From Agarivorans sp. TSD2052 (GTDB lineage Bacteria; Pseudomonadota; Gammaproteobacteria; Enterobacterales; Celerinatantimonadaceae), in the NCBI RefSeq assembly GCF_023238625.1, contig NZ_CP096670.1, positions 3,676,501 through 3,740,500 of the forward strand: 64,000 bases of DNA, given 5' to 3'. The notes beneath the pieces were generated by a model. That model did no database searches and was not told where the DNA came from. It saw only the letters and a program-made list of their open reading frames with translations. The stretch's first letter is position 1, and the number at the start of each line of letters is the position of its first letter. Below, piece after piece: positions 9,095-17,950 of this stretch. The translations under genes were made by a program, and so were the position numbers.

Positions 9095-9527
9095 ATTCTT
9101 CCCTTAAGCTGGCTAACACAACGTTTATGCGAATTTTACCCACATAACTAGGTAATATCTCTTAATTCGGCTATTGATTCAGAGAAATACTAGGGAAACG
9201 ATATTGAATTCACTTATCCTTAGCCCTACCCTAAAGCTCAATCACTCTATTTTATAGTGATTGCAGGGATTAACATAAAATAATTTCATGACGCGACGCG
9301 GACTACACTTAATGAGTCAGGCAATCTAGTCCAGCGCACCAAGCCTCTACTTATAGATTATACTTACTGCATTGATGGCCAAGTCATCGCCAAAAATGCA
9401 TAGGCAATTGAATATAAGTGCTTCTAGGCAAGCTATTGGTGTCACCGCAGACTGCACAGCGCTCAAGTCAAACTAGTCATATTGATGTAATTAGAGTAGA
9501 CGTTTCCATACAAACAGGGAGTTTAAC
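9095..9527 (+). other. Leader and promoter region of the BMP transporter
   Basis: 433 bases without a gene. It holds a perfect 8-base inverted repeat (CAATCACT/AGTGATTG, 9239-9263) that may be an operator or hairpin. The rest is AT-rich near 9260-9300 and otherwise featureless. I looked for a purine riboswitch core, as the downstream genes import nucleosides, and found none. Confidence 0.4.
9239..9263 (+). promoter_or_regulatory. Palindromic operator-like site
   Basis: Two perfect 8-base arms, CAATCACT and AGTGATTG, flank a 9-base AT-rich centre 265 bases before the transporter gene. The symmetry fits a dimeric repressor; the regulator is unknown. Confidence 0.35.
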
Positions 9528-10523
9528 GTGAAAAAATTCACCACCAACCTAACTGCTGCAGCTATAGCAGTAGCATCTTTTGGCGCTTTGGCCGCTAAAC
9601 CAGCCGTTGTTTATGATACCGCCGGTAAATTTGATAAATCTTTCAATGAAGCAGTGTTCCGCAACGGCGTTGAAGTATTCAAAAAAGACAAAGGCGTTGA
9701 TGTTCGCGAATTTGAGCCACAAAACGAAGCGCAACGAGAGCAAGGTTTACGTCGCCTAGCCAGCCGCGGTTTTAGCCCAATTGTCGCAGTGGGCTTCAAT
9801 ATGGCATCTGCCGTTGAGAAAGTTGCCACTGAGTTCCCAGACACTAATTTCACTATTATTGACATGGTAATTGATAAGCCAAACGTTCAATCGGTGGTGT
9901 TTAAAGAACACGAAGGGTCTTTTTTGGTCGGCGCATTAGCAGCTAAAACCTCTAAAACAGCGACCGTTGGCTTTGTTGGTGGAATGGATATTCCACTGAT
10001 TCGTAAATTTGCTTGTGGTTACAAACAAGGTGCTTTGTATGCCAACGCTGATATCAAAGTACTGGAAAACATGACCGGCTCAACGCCAGCGGCTTTTGCT
10101 GATCCAGCGAAAGGTTCTGAACTAGCTAAATCGCAATTTTCTCAAGGCGCTGATGTCATCTACGCAGCAGCTGGTGGAACCGGTTTAGGTGTATACCAAG
10201 CAGCAAAAGACGCGGGTAAACTCGCGATTGGCGTTGATTCAAACCAAAACCACCTGCAGCCAGGCACTATGCTGACATCTATGGTTAAGAAAGTGGGCGC
10301 CGTAGCCTACAGCACCTGGGAAGAAGGCATGAACGATACTTGGCAGCCCGGTATCAAAGCCTTAGGTCTAAAAGAAGATGCTGTTGATTGGGCTCAAGAT
10401 GAGCACAATGCCGCGTTAATCACGCCTGAATTAGAAGCCTATGTTGAGACTATTAAAGCTGACATTATCGCTGGAAAGATTAGCGTTCATGACTACATGT
10501 CTGACAATACTTGTAACTACTAA
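9528..10523 (+). CDS. BMP-family nucleoside-binding protein of an ABC transporter
   Basis: 331 residues with a Sec signal peptide (MKKF, hydrophobic core, cleavage near ALAA at residue 22-23) and no lipobox cysteine, so it should be a free periplasmic protein. The mature part has the BMP/PnrA (Med) pattern: VVYDTAGKFDKSFNE at its start, GFVGGMDIP, and DSNQN in the C-terminal half. Members bind purine nucleosides. GGGAG lies a few bases before the ATG. The next three genes supply the ATPase and two permeases; a hairpin terminator just behind the stop should make this subunit more abundant than the membrane parts. Confidence 0.92.
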   Translation: MKKFTTNLTAAAIAVASFGALAAKPAVVYDTAGKFDKSFNEAVFRNGVEVFKKDKGVDVREFEPQNEAQREQGLRRLASRGFSPIVAVGFNMASAVEKVATEFPDTNFTIIDMVIDKPNVQSVVFKEHEGSFLVGALAAKTSKTATVGFVGGMDIPLIRKFACGYKQGALYANADIKVLENMTGSTPAAFADPAKGSELAKSQFSQGADVIYAAAGGTGLGVYQAAKDAGKLAIGVDSNQNHLQPGTMLTSMVKKVGAVAYSTWEEGMNDTWQPGIKALGLKEDAVDWAQDEHNAALITPELEAYVETIKADIIAGKISVHDYMSDNTCNY

Positions 10524-10539
10524 GTAAGCGCTTAGCCAC

Positions 10540-10567
10540 CACGCCAACCTCGAGTTGGCGTGTTTTT
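10540..10567 (+). terminator. Intrinsic terminator or attenuator inside the transporter operon
   Basis: CACGCCAAC and GTTGGCGTG form a 9-base stem with a 5-base loop, followed by TTTTT. It sits between the binding-protein stop (10523) and the ATPase start, so partial readthrough is expected. Confidence 0.8.
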
Positions 10568-10592
10568 ACTCGCTAGATATTGGAAATCTAAA

Positions 10593-12158
10593 TTGACACA
10601 AGCAGCTGATTTTGCCATTGAACTGGAAAAAATCGATAAACGCTTTGGTAGCGTTCACGCTAATCGCAGTATCGATCTGGCAGTTCCCAAAGGCACAATT
10701 CATGGCATTATTGGTGAAAATGGTGCCGGTAAATCCACTTTAATGAGCATTATCTACGGCTTCTATCATGCCGATGCAGGTTTAATGCGAGTTAACGGCC
10801 AGCCCTATAAACCGCAAAATTCTCAAGAAGCGATCAGCGCGGGTATTGGCATGGTGCATCAACATTTCATGTTGGTAGACTCCTTCACTGTATTAGAGAA
10901 TATTGTCTTAGGCGCAGAAGGCGGATGGCAGTTAGACATTAGCCTCTCCAAAGCGCGTAAAAAACTAGAACAATTGGCCAAAGATTACGGCCTAGATGTG
11001 CCTTTAGATGCCTTAGTTGGCGATCTAGCGGTAGGTCTTCAGCAGAGGGTAGAGATCCTCAAAGCGCTGTATCGAGATGCCAAAATCCTCATCCTTGATG
11101 AACCCACAGGGGTGTTGACCCCTCAGGAAGCCAATCACCTGTTTACTATTTTGGGTAAATTACGCGATCAAGGCACGACGATAATGATCATCACCCATAA
11201 GTTGCGCGAAGTATTAGCGATTACCGATAACGTATCGGTAATGCGCCAAGGTGCAATGGTAGAACATGTCGTCACAGCAAAAACCAATCAAGAACAGCTT
11301 GCCGAGTTCATGGTAGGCAGAAAAGTACTGCTACAAGTAGAACGAGGCCAAGCCAAACCTCAACAAGCCCTCATTGAAGTGGACCAACTCAGCTATACCG
11401 ACGCAGCCGGTGTCGCCCGAGTAAAAGAGGTCTCTTTCAAGGTGCGAGCCGGAGAAATAGTCGGTATAGCTGGGGTTTCGGGCAACGGACAATCTGAAAT
11501 ACTGGCATTACTTAGCGGTATTCTTAAACCCGCTAGCGGCAGCATTAGCCTCAATGGAAAACACATTAGCCATGAGCACGCCAAAGACCCTCGTGAAGTA
11601 AGAGCCATGGGGGTGGGTCATATTCCCGAAGATAGACATAAACAGGGCTTGATCAATAAGTTTGCGGCAAAAGAAGCTTACATTCTTGGCTATCATCATC
11701 TCGAACAATACAACAACGGCTTGTTGCAAGATAAAAGCGCGATTGACCACGCCTGCCAAGAAAGCATGCAGAAATGGGATGTTCGCCCCAGTGACAGCAA
11801 TCTGAAAACTGCAAATTTCTCTGGCGGGAACCAGCAAAAACTGGTCATAGCTCGAGAGATGGAACAAAACCCAGACATTTTATTAGTAGGCCAGCCTACT
11901 CGCGGTGTAGATATCGGTGCGATTGAATATATTCACCAGCAAATTATTCACTCGCGAGACGCCGGTAAAGCAGTACTGCTGGTTTCTGTAGAACTGGATG
12001 AAATCATCAATCTAGCAGACCGTATTTTAGTGGTATTTGACGGTGCTATTGTCGGTGAAGTTAGTGCCGAGCAAGCTGATGAAAAAACCTTAGGATTAAT
12101 GATGGCCAACATTGTGCCAGAGCATATTAAGCACACTGCTCAGGGAGGCGGGTTATGA
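10593..12158 (+). CDS. ABC transporter ATPase, two nucleotide-binding domains
   Basis: 521 residues from the chosen TTG. The frame is open from a GTG at 10560, but that codon lies inside the terminator hairpin; the TTG at 10593 has GGAAA upstream and gives an N-terminus that reaches the first ABC domain in the usual distance. The first domain has Walker A GENGAGKST and Walker B LILDEPTGVLTP; the second has a degenerate Walker A (GVSGNGQSE) and the canonical FSGGNQQK signature. This duplicated layout is that of sugar/nucleoside importers (RbsA, YufO). It energises uptake with the two permeases that follow; its stop overlaps the next start as ATGA. Confidence 0.9.
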   Translation: MTQAADFAIELEKIDKRFGSVHANRSIDLAVPKGTIHGIIGENGAGKSTLMSIIYGFYHADAGLMRVNGQPYKPQNSQEAISAGIGMVHQHFMLVDSFTVLENIVLGAEGGWQLDISLSKARKKLEQLAKDYGLDVPLDALVGDLAVGLQQRVEILKALYRDAKILILDEPTGVLTPQEANHLFTILGKLRDQGTTIMIITHKLREVLAITDNVSVMRQGAMVEHVVTAKTNQEQLAEFMVGRKVLLQVERGQAKPQQALIEVDQLSYTDAAGVARVKEVSFKVRAGEIVGIAGVSGNGQSEILALLSGILKPASGSISLNGKHISHEHAKDPREVRAMGVGHIPEDRHKQGLINKFAAKEAYILGYHHLEQYNNGLLQDKSAIDHACQESMQKWDVRPSDSNLKTANFSGGNQQKLVIAREMEQNPDILLVGQPTRGVDIGAIEYIHQQIIHSRDAGKAVLLVSVELDEIINLADRILVVFDGAIVGEVSAEQADEKTLGLMMANIVPEHIKHTAQGGGL

Positions 12159-13276
12159 GTCAAGCACAAGTACCTGCATGGGTAAGTGTTGCCCTATTAC
12201 CTGCTATTAACGTATTTGCAGCTTTTCTGGTGTCGGCGCTATTGTTTATGTATATAGACATTTCGCCTATCGACGCTATAAAAGTAATGTGGACTGGTGC
12301 TTTTGGTTACGCTGAGGGCTTTGGTTATACCCTCTACTACACCACCGGTTTTATTTTTACTGGCTTAGCGGTAGCAGTGGCATTTCACGCAGGTTTATTT
12401 AATATCGGAGGTGAAGGCCAAGCCTATATAGGCGGGCTGGGCGTAGGCCTAGTGTGCTTAACATTGGGCGAATATATGCCTTGGTATATCGTGTTTCCGG
12501 TGGCCATTATTGTTGGTGGTTTATTTGGTGCAGCTTGGGCGTTTATTCCGGCCTACTTACAAGCTAAACGCGGCTCGCACATTGTCATCACTACCATCAT
12601 GTTCAATTTTATCGCAGCGTCTTTAATGGCCTACTTACTGGTAGATGTATTAAAGCCAGACGATACCATGGCGACTGAAAGCCGAGTATTTGCGGTATCT
12701 TCGTGGTTACCTAAAATGCACGAAATGCTCGCTTGGTTTGGCATTAGCATGTCCCGTAGCCCGCTAAATTTGAGCTTCATCTTTGCGCTGCTTTGTTGTG
12801 TCTTTGTATGGTTATTTATCTGGAGAACACGTTGGGGCTATGAAGTTCGCTCTGTGGGGTCAAACCCCAGTGCTGCGGGCTACGCTGGTATTAGCTACCT
12901 GAAAACTGTTGTAGTAGCGATGCTAATATCGGGCATGTTGGCGGGGTTCTTTGGACTTAACGTCTTACAAGGTGAACTGCACCAAATTAAACTCAACTTC
13001 GTTGAAGGTTTTGGTTTTACTGGGATAGCGGTTGCATTAATGGGCCGTAACCACCCGCTAGGTGTGCTGTTAGCTAGTTTACTGTTTGGTTTTCTTTATC
13101 AAGGTGGTGCTGAGCTGAGCTTTGAATACGGCGTTGACCGTAACATTGTGGTGGTACTCCAAGGCTTAGTGATTTTATTTTCTGGTGCTTTGGAGCACAT
13201 GTTTAAACCCTCACTTGAGCGCAGCTACCTGAAAATTTTTGGGAAAAAGCAAAGCCATTCAGAAGGAACTGCTTAA
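12155..13276 (+). CDS. Nucleoside ABC transporter permease 1
   Basis: 373 residues, about ten hydrophobic helices. The BPD_transp_2 pattern is clear: FNIGGEGQAYIGG in the first third, KRGSHIVITTIMFNF, and VGSNPSAAGYAGIS in the cytoplasmic loop that contacts the ATPase. It resembles YufP/NupB-type permeases. The ATG overlaps the ATPase stop (ATGA). It forms the channel with the next gene's product. Confidence 0.9.
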   Translation: MSQAQVPAWVSVALLPAINVFAAFLVSALLFMYIDISPIDAIKVMWTGAFGYAEGFGYTLYYTTGFIFTGLAVAVAFHAGLFNIGGEGQAYIGGLGVGLVCLTLGEYMPWYIVFPVAIIVGGLFGAAWAFIPAYLQAKRGSHIVITTIMFNFIAASLMAYLLVDVLKPDDTMATESRVFAVSSWLPKMHEMLAWFGISMSRSPLNLSFIFALLCCVFVWLFIWRTRWGYEVRSVGSNPSAAGYAGISYLKTVVVAMLISGMLAGFFGLNVLQGELHQIKLNFVEGFGFTGIAVALMGRNHPLGVLLASLLFGFLYQGGAELSFEYGVDRNIVVVLQGLVILFSGALEHMFKPSLERSYLKIFGKKQSHSEGTA

Positions 13277-13277
13277 G

Positions 13278-14243
13278 ATGTTTGAAACGATAATCTTAAT
13301 GCTAGATGCAACTATTCGAGTTGCAACACCGCTAATTTTTGCATCCTTAGCAGGTATGTTCTGCGAACGCTCTGGCATTGTAAATATTGCCCTAGAAGGT
13401 AAGCTACTGGGGGCCGCTTTTGTTGGCGCAGCCACCGCTCATGTTACAGGCTCAGCATGGTTAGGCCTGTTAGCCGGTGTGGCTATTTCAGTGCTACTCG
13501 CACTGCTCCATGGATTCGCTACGATTACCCATCGCGGTGACCATGTAGTAAGTGGCATGGCCATCAACATTTTAGCGGCTGGCTTAACTGTGACTTTGGG
13601 CCGCCATTGGTTTCACAAAGGTGGACAAACGCCCGCGTTAAGTGGTGATGCTAGATTTGCCCCAATCCATTTACCCGGTGCCGATGCAGTGGCAGATATT
13701 CCAGTGATTGGTTTGCTTTACTCTGAACTGGTCAGCGGCCACTCGGCCTTAGTTTACCTGCTGCTAATTACCGTGCCATTAGCCTGGTATGTGATGTTCA
13801 AAACCCGCTTTGGGCTGCGCTTAAGAGCGGTTGGCGAATCCCCAGCAGCGGTTGATACCGCTGGTATTTCAGTGGTCAAGATGCGTTATAGCGCGGTGAT
13901 TATTTGTGGCTTACTGGTGGGCATTGGTGGGGTTTACCTATCGGTGGCGCAAACCGCACAATTCATCCCTAATATGAGTGCAGGTAAAGGTTACATGGCA
14001 CTGGCTGCGCTAATCTTTGGTAAGTGGCGACCTTTTACCGCCTTAGGTGCATGTTTGTTATTTGGCTTTTTGGATGCCATGGCTATTCGCTTACAAGGTG
14101 TTTCAATTGGCGACTTTACCATTCCAGTACAGGCCATTGAAGCCATACCTTACGTGCTAACAGTGTTCTTATTAGCCGGATTCATAGGCAAAGCAGTAGC
14201 GCCTAAGGCGATTGGTGTGCCTTATACTAAAGAACGTGAATAA
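13278..14243 (+). CDS. Nucleoside ABC transporter permease 2
   Basis: 321 residues. The frame runs from 13239, inside the previous gene, but the ATG at 13278 directly follows that gene's stop, has AAGGA upstream and gives a normal N-terminus (MFETIILMLDATIRVATP). Motifs are the YufQ-like CERSGIVNIALEGK and VGESPAAVDTAGIS coupling loop. About eight to nine helices. It is the second half of the permease heterodimer and the last gene before a strong bidirectional terminator. Confidence 0.9.
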   Translation: MFETIILMLDATIRVATPLIFASLAGMFCERSGIVNIALEGKLLGAAFVGAATAHVTGSAWLGLLAGVAISVLLALLHGFATITHRGDHVVSGMAINILAAGLTVTLGRHWFHKGGQTPALSGDARFAPIHLPGADAVADIPVIGLLYSELVSGHSALVYLLLITVPLAWYVMFKTRFGLRLRAVGESPAAVDTAGISVVKMRYSAVIICGLLVGIGGVYLSVAQTAQFIPNMSAGKGYMALAALIFGKWRPFTALGACLLFGFLDAMAIRLQGVSIGDFTIPVQAIEAIPYVLTVFLLAGFIGKAVAPKAIGVPYTKERE

Positions 14244-14291
14244 TATCACCACTGAACCAATAGTATTGGTGTGAGGCTATCCAATAGCCAC

Positions 14292-14319
14292 AAAAAAGGT
14301 CGCAATTGCGACCTTTTTT
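14292..14319. terminator. Bidirectional terminator, ABC operon / prfC
   Basis: Six A, then the perfect palindrome GGTCGCAATTGCGACC, then six T. It serves the plus-strand transporter operon and the minus-strand prfC, whose stops are 48 and 23 bases away. Confidence 0.9.
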
Positions 14320-14342
14320 ATGCGTCAGTAATGATGACAAAT

Positions 14343-15932
14343 TTAGTGTTCGCGGGTTTTCAAAAACTTAACGCTAGGGTAGCGTTCAGTGGCCAAGTTT
14401 AAGTTAACCATTGTAGGCGCGAGGTAAGTAAGGTTGTCACCACCATCTAGGGCCAAGTTGTCATGCGCTTTTTTCTTAAATTCTTCAAATTTCTTAGTGT
14501 CATCACCAGCACACCAACGCGCAGTGGCTACACTAATACCCTCGTATACCGCTTCTACTTTGTATTCAGTACGTAGGCGATGAACCACCACATCAAACTG
14601 CAATACACCTACCGCGCCAACAATTAAATCGTTATTGCGCATTGGGCGAAATAACTGCACTGCACCTTCTTCAGAGAGTTGAATCAAACCTTTAAGCAAC
14701 TGTTTTTGCTTCAAGGGATCTTTCAAGCGAATACGGCGGAACATTTCAGGGGCAAAGTTTGGAATACCGGTAAACTTCATCGCTTGACCTTGGCTAAAGG
14801 TATCGCCAATTTGAATCGTGCCATGGTTGTGCAAGCCAATAATATCGCCAGCAATCGCTTTTTCGGCGGCGCTGCGGTCGCCCGCCATAAAGGTTACCGC
14901 ATCTGAAATACTGACGTCTTTGCCTAAGCGCACATGGCGCATTTTCATTCCCTTGTTGTATTCACCTGATACTATGCGCATAAAGGCAATACGGTCACGG
15001 TGTTTAGGGTCCATGTTGGCTTGAATTTTAAACACAAAGCCCGAAAAACTGTCATCACTTGCGCTTACTTCACCTATATCGGTAGCACGTGGTTTAGGGG
15101 CTGGCGCCCAGTTAGTTAAACCTTCTAACATATGGTCTACACCAAAATTACCCAAAGCCGTACCAAAGTATACGGGGGTGAGTTCACCCGTTAAAAATAG
15201 CTCTTGGTCAAACTCATTAGAAGCGCCCAATACCAGCTCGAGCTCTTCACGCATTTGTTCAGCTAACTCTTCGCCCACTGCAGCTTCAACCTCTGGATTA
15301 TCTAAACCCTTGATTATTTGCTGCTCTTGGATGGTGTGACCTTTACCTGTTTGGTATAAAATCACTTCATCTTTCAGAATATGGTAAACACCTTTAAACA
15401 ACTTGCCACAACCGATGGGCCAAGTGATGGGCGCACACATAATGTTGAGTTCACTCTCTACCTCGTCCATGACCTCCATTGGGTCACGAATATCACGGTC
15501 CAGTTTGTTCATGAAGGTTACGATCGGTGTATCACGTAAACGCGTCACTTCCATTAATTTGCGGGTACGATCTTCTACACCCTTGGCGGCGTCTATCACC
15601 ATTAAACATGAATCAACCGCAGTAAGTGTTCGGTAGGTATCTTCCGAGAAGTCTTCGTGTCCAGGCGTATCCAGTAGGTTTACGATGCAATCGTTAAAGG
15701 GAAACTGCATTACCGAAGTGGTGACCGAAATACCACGCTCTTTCTCCATTTCCATCCAGTCAGATTTAGCATGCGTAGCATTACCGCGGCCTTTAACCGT
15801 ACCGGCTTTTTGAATCGCATTTCCGAACAACAATACTTTTTCAGTAATGGTGGTTTTACCCGCATCCGGGTGAGAAATGATTGCAAAGGTTCTTCTGCAA
15901 GAAATATCATGCAACAGTGAAGCGTTAGACAT
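14343..15932 (-). CDS. prfC: Peptide chain release factor 3
   Basis: 529 residues, the same length as E. coli RF3. This GTPase removes RF1/RF2 from the ribosome after peptide release. The G motifs are complete: HPDAGKTT (G1), DTPGH (G3) and NKLD (G4), with the [12 protein letters not shown] switch region between them. Translation-factor domains 2 and 3 follow. It stands alone between the bidirectional terminator and a 500-base gap. Confidence 0.97.
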   Translation of the reverse strand: MSNASLLHDISCRRTFAIISHPDAGKTTITEKVLLFGNAIQKAGTVKGRGNATHAKSDWMEMEKERGISVTTSVMQFPFNDCIVNLLDTPGHEDFSEDTYRTLTAVDSCLMVIDAAKGVEDRTRKLMEVTRLRDTPIVTFMNKLDRDIRDPMEVMDEVESELNIMCAPITWPIGCGKLFKGVYHILKDEVILYQTGKGHTIQEQQIIKGLDNPEVEAAVGEELAEQMREELELVLGASNEFDQELFLTGELTPVYFGTALGNFGVDHMLEGLTNWAPAPKPRATDIGEVSASDDSFSGFVFKIQANMDPKHRDRIAFMRIVSGEYNKGMKMRHVRLGKDVSISDAVTFMAGDRSAAEKAIAGDIIGLHNHGTIQIGDTFSQGQAMKFTGIPNFAPEMFRRIRLKDPLKQKQLLKGLIQLSEEGAVQLFRPMRNNDLIVGAVGVLQFDVVVHRLRTEYKVEAVYEGISVATARWCAGDDTKKFEEFKKKAHDNLALDGGDNLTYLAPTMVNLNLATERYPSVKFLKTREH

Positions 15933-16433
15933 CGAATAGATTCTTCTAGTTGAGTAACGCGAGGATGCAGCAAAGCGGCAACTTGGCCCTTACAGCACAA
16001 TCACCCAGCGTTTAGTTAATCGTAATTGGCGGCTATTTTCGCCGATCTAGCCTTGATAAACAATCGGTGCTTTTAGCAGCAGACCTAAAAAGCCCTTAAG
16101 AACACCGATATATTGCTCCCAATCGCGGGAAACAGCACCCGATGTGGTATTCAGCCCTATGGTTAAAATGCAAGGGCAGGCATGCGCTTCACTAGACTTT
16201 TAGTCTGATGACTGTAAATCGCTCGTATATCCAGCCCTGCGCGGTACCACCCCATCAATAATCAGCGGCTAAGTCAGCAAAAACCGGGGAAGCCAGAACT
16301 TGTCAGCTTTCTTTACAAATAGCGCTTATTATCAATAAAAATAATAAGAAAAGAGCGGCCACACAAGGGTTCATTCACTTTGGTATAGTTTTTGCCTTTA
16401 ACTGGTCGTATCAGTTAAATCAGGAACTCTACT
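15933..16433. other. Gap between prfC and the PEP-CTERM gene
   Basis: 501 bases with no supported gene. It contains prfC's promoter on the minus strand, the stop-interrupted minus-strand frame at 16047-16250, an 8-base AT hairpin (CTTATTAT/ATAATAAG, 16325-16348), and presumably the plus-strand promoter for the gene at 16434. Confidence 0.5.
16047..16250 (-). pseudogene. Short stop-interrupted frame, possible gene remnant or RNA
   Basis: On the minus strand a frame of 67 codons runs from a GTG at 16250 to TAG at 16047, broken once by TAA at 16200-16202. The part after the break has a protein-like composition (HACPC near its start, then a Trp, and a hydrophobic LKGFLGLLLKAP stretch). A small hairpin (AGACT/AGTCT, 16193-16205) covers the in-frame stop. 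I cannot assign a family. It could be a decayed gene, a dispersed repeat, or a structured RNA that happens to stay open in this frame. Confidence 0.3.
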
Positions 16434-17135
16434 TTGAATTTTAAGCACCTTGTATTGTCATTTGCAGCCTTATGTTGCAGTACGATTAGTTACGCAACCA
16501 TTATCGACTTTAACGAGTTAAGCAACGGAACCATCGTAGATAACGAGTACCAGCTCAATTACGGCGTGACGATTAATGCGACGAATGTGGCGCGTAATCA
16601 AAATAATATGGCAGTTATATTCGATTCAAGTTTACTGCAAACAGAAGACCCAGACCTTGAGTCACCGTTCACTAATATTAACAACCCATCATTGGGCATT
16701 TCTAACCCAGGTAATATTTTAATTATCCATGAGAACGCCAGCTCCTGTGATCTTCTCAGCTGTCAAAACCCTGATGATGAAGGTAGCCGCCCAGCGGGTT
16801 ATTTCACTATTAATTTTTCAAGCTCGGTGTATTTAGAGAGCATCGACTTCTTCGACATCGAATTGGCTGAAAACGGCTATACACCGGAAAATGCAATTCA
16901 TTTATTTGATGCGCAGAATAATGAATTATTCCCTACCGAGTTTTTCACCCCGCATACTGGCGGAGACAATACTTGGGATCGCTTGAACTTTGATGTAGCG
17001 GAGGTGGCTTCGATACGTATTAAGCTAAATGGTTCAGGCGCTATCGACAACATTAAGTTTTCGGTTCCTGAGCCTGGTAGCATTGCGTTATTTGCTTTGG
17101 CGCTGTTGGGATTAGTTGCTCGACGCTTCAAGTAA
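16434..17135 (+). CDS. PEP-CTERM sorted secreted protein
   Basis: 233 residues from a TTG start with AGGA 8 bases upstream. A signal peptide covers about residues 1-21 (ending in SYA). The C-terminus is a textbook PEP-CTERM signal: VPEPGS, a hydrophobic helix (IALFALALLGLVA) and RRFK. Such proteins are cut by an exosortase and linked to exopolysaccharide production. The body is acidic, Asn-rich and predicted mainly beta; it has a Cys pair (SCDLLSC). No exosortase gene lies in this window. A strong terminator follows. The sorting class is secure; the ligand or function is unknown. Confidence 0.88.
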   Translation: MNFKHLVLSFAALCCSTISYATIIDFNELSNGTIVDNEYQLNYGVTINATNVARNQNNMAVIFDSSLLQTEDPDLESPFTNINNPSLGISNPGNILIIHENASSCDLLSCQNPDDEGSRPAGYFTINFSSSVYLESIDFFDIELAENGYTPENAIHLFDAQNNELFPTEFFTPHTGGDNTWDRLNFDVAEVASIRIKLNGSGAIDNIKFSVPEPGSIALFALALLGLVARRFK

Positions 17136-17152
17136 ATTAAACGCTCGATGAT

Positions 17153-17182
17153 AAAAAAGGCGCTAGATTAGCGCCTTTTTTT
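17153..17182. terminator. Terminator after the PEP-CTERM gene
   Basis: Six A, stem GGCGCTA/TAGCGCC with a 3-base loop, then seven T. It is symmetrical and may also stop minus-strand transcripts from the methyltransferase gene. Confidence 0.88.
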
Positions 17183-17310
17183 ATTGCCATTGTTCGAGTT
17201 AATCACTAAAAGCGACTGTCGCTGGCTTTATTCGATAAAACATTGCATACCACATCGGAAGCTATCACACTTAATATCGTGGTTAAGGTCGCCATACCTT
17301 ACTGGCATAT

Positions 17311-17901
17311 CTAAAGAGTTTTACAAGCAATCGCCTGCACTACTGCGCCCTTACCAGTGTGATAAATACCTTCTACGACAATACGCTCTAATTCGAGAAG
17401 GTGTGTAAATTCCAAGGCCTTTAGTTCAGCCTGTAATGACTCTTTAGATTGCATTACATCCAATGAATTACCGCCACCAGTTGCAAACTGAAGCTGCTTA
17501 GGCGTATAAGCTTCTAGCAGGAATACCCCATTGGCCTTTAACGCGCCAACCACTTGGTTATGCAGCTGAGCTCTTAAGGCTGAAGGCAAAGGGTTAAAGA
17601 TAGAGATGATCCCATCCCATTTGCTTTCACCTAGATCATAATCAGCAAGGTCTGCATGAACAAGCTCAATGCTCACCCCATGTTTATCGGCGAGCTTCTT
17701 CGCTTTAGCTAAACCCACCAATGAAGAATCAACGGCAGTGACGCTGAAGCCCTGTTGGGCCAGAAAAACCGCATTTCGCCCCTCTCCTTCAGCCAAGCTC
17801 AAAACACGACCTCGAGTAATATCGGCAAAATTAGCGGCTAAAAATTCGTTTGGCTGTGTTCCATAGGCATACTCTTCAGAGCTATATCTTTCATCCCACA
17901 T
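17311..17901 (-). CDS. Class I SAM-dependent methyltransferase
   Basis: 196 residues. The SAM-binding motif I appears as VLSLAEGEGRNAVFLA (about residues 33-48), followed by the acidic VTAVDSS at the end of strand 2 and the HADLADYD motif III region. The sequence MWDERYSSEEYAYGTQPNEFL at the start is typical of TehB-like/Methyltransf_25 small methyltransferases. The substrate cannot be read from sequence. It is a single minus-strand gene, 49 bases from the start of the membrane-protein operon next to it on the same strand. Confidence 0.85.
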   Translation of the reverse strand: MWDERYSSEEYAYGTQPNEFLAANFADITRGRVLSLAEGEGRNAVFLAQQGFSVTAVDSSLVGLAKAKKLADKHGVSIELVHADLADYDLGESKWDGIISIFNPLPSALRAQLHNQVVGALKANGVFLLEAYTPKQLQFATGGGNSLDVMQSKESLQAELKALEFTHLLELERIVVEGIYHTGKGAVVQAIACKTL

Positions 17902-17950
17902 TACATACTCCTTAAATAAGCACCTATATATGGTACTAAATCACAAACAT

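Noticed and set aside
9095-9527. Possible purine riboswitch before the nucleoside transporter
   Set aside because: The conserved P1/J2-3 core pattern is not found; only a palindrome is present.
16229-16258. T-box-like string GGGGTGGTACCGCG on the minus strand upstream of prfC
   Set aside because: The specifier loop, terminator and aminoacyl-tRNA or amino-acid gene context are missing, and T-boxes are rare in gammaproteobacteria. Recorded only as part of the odd region.
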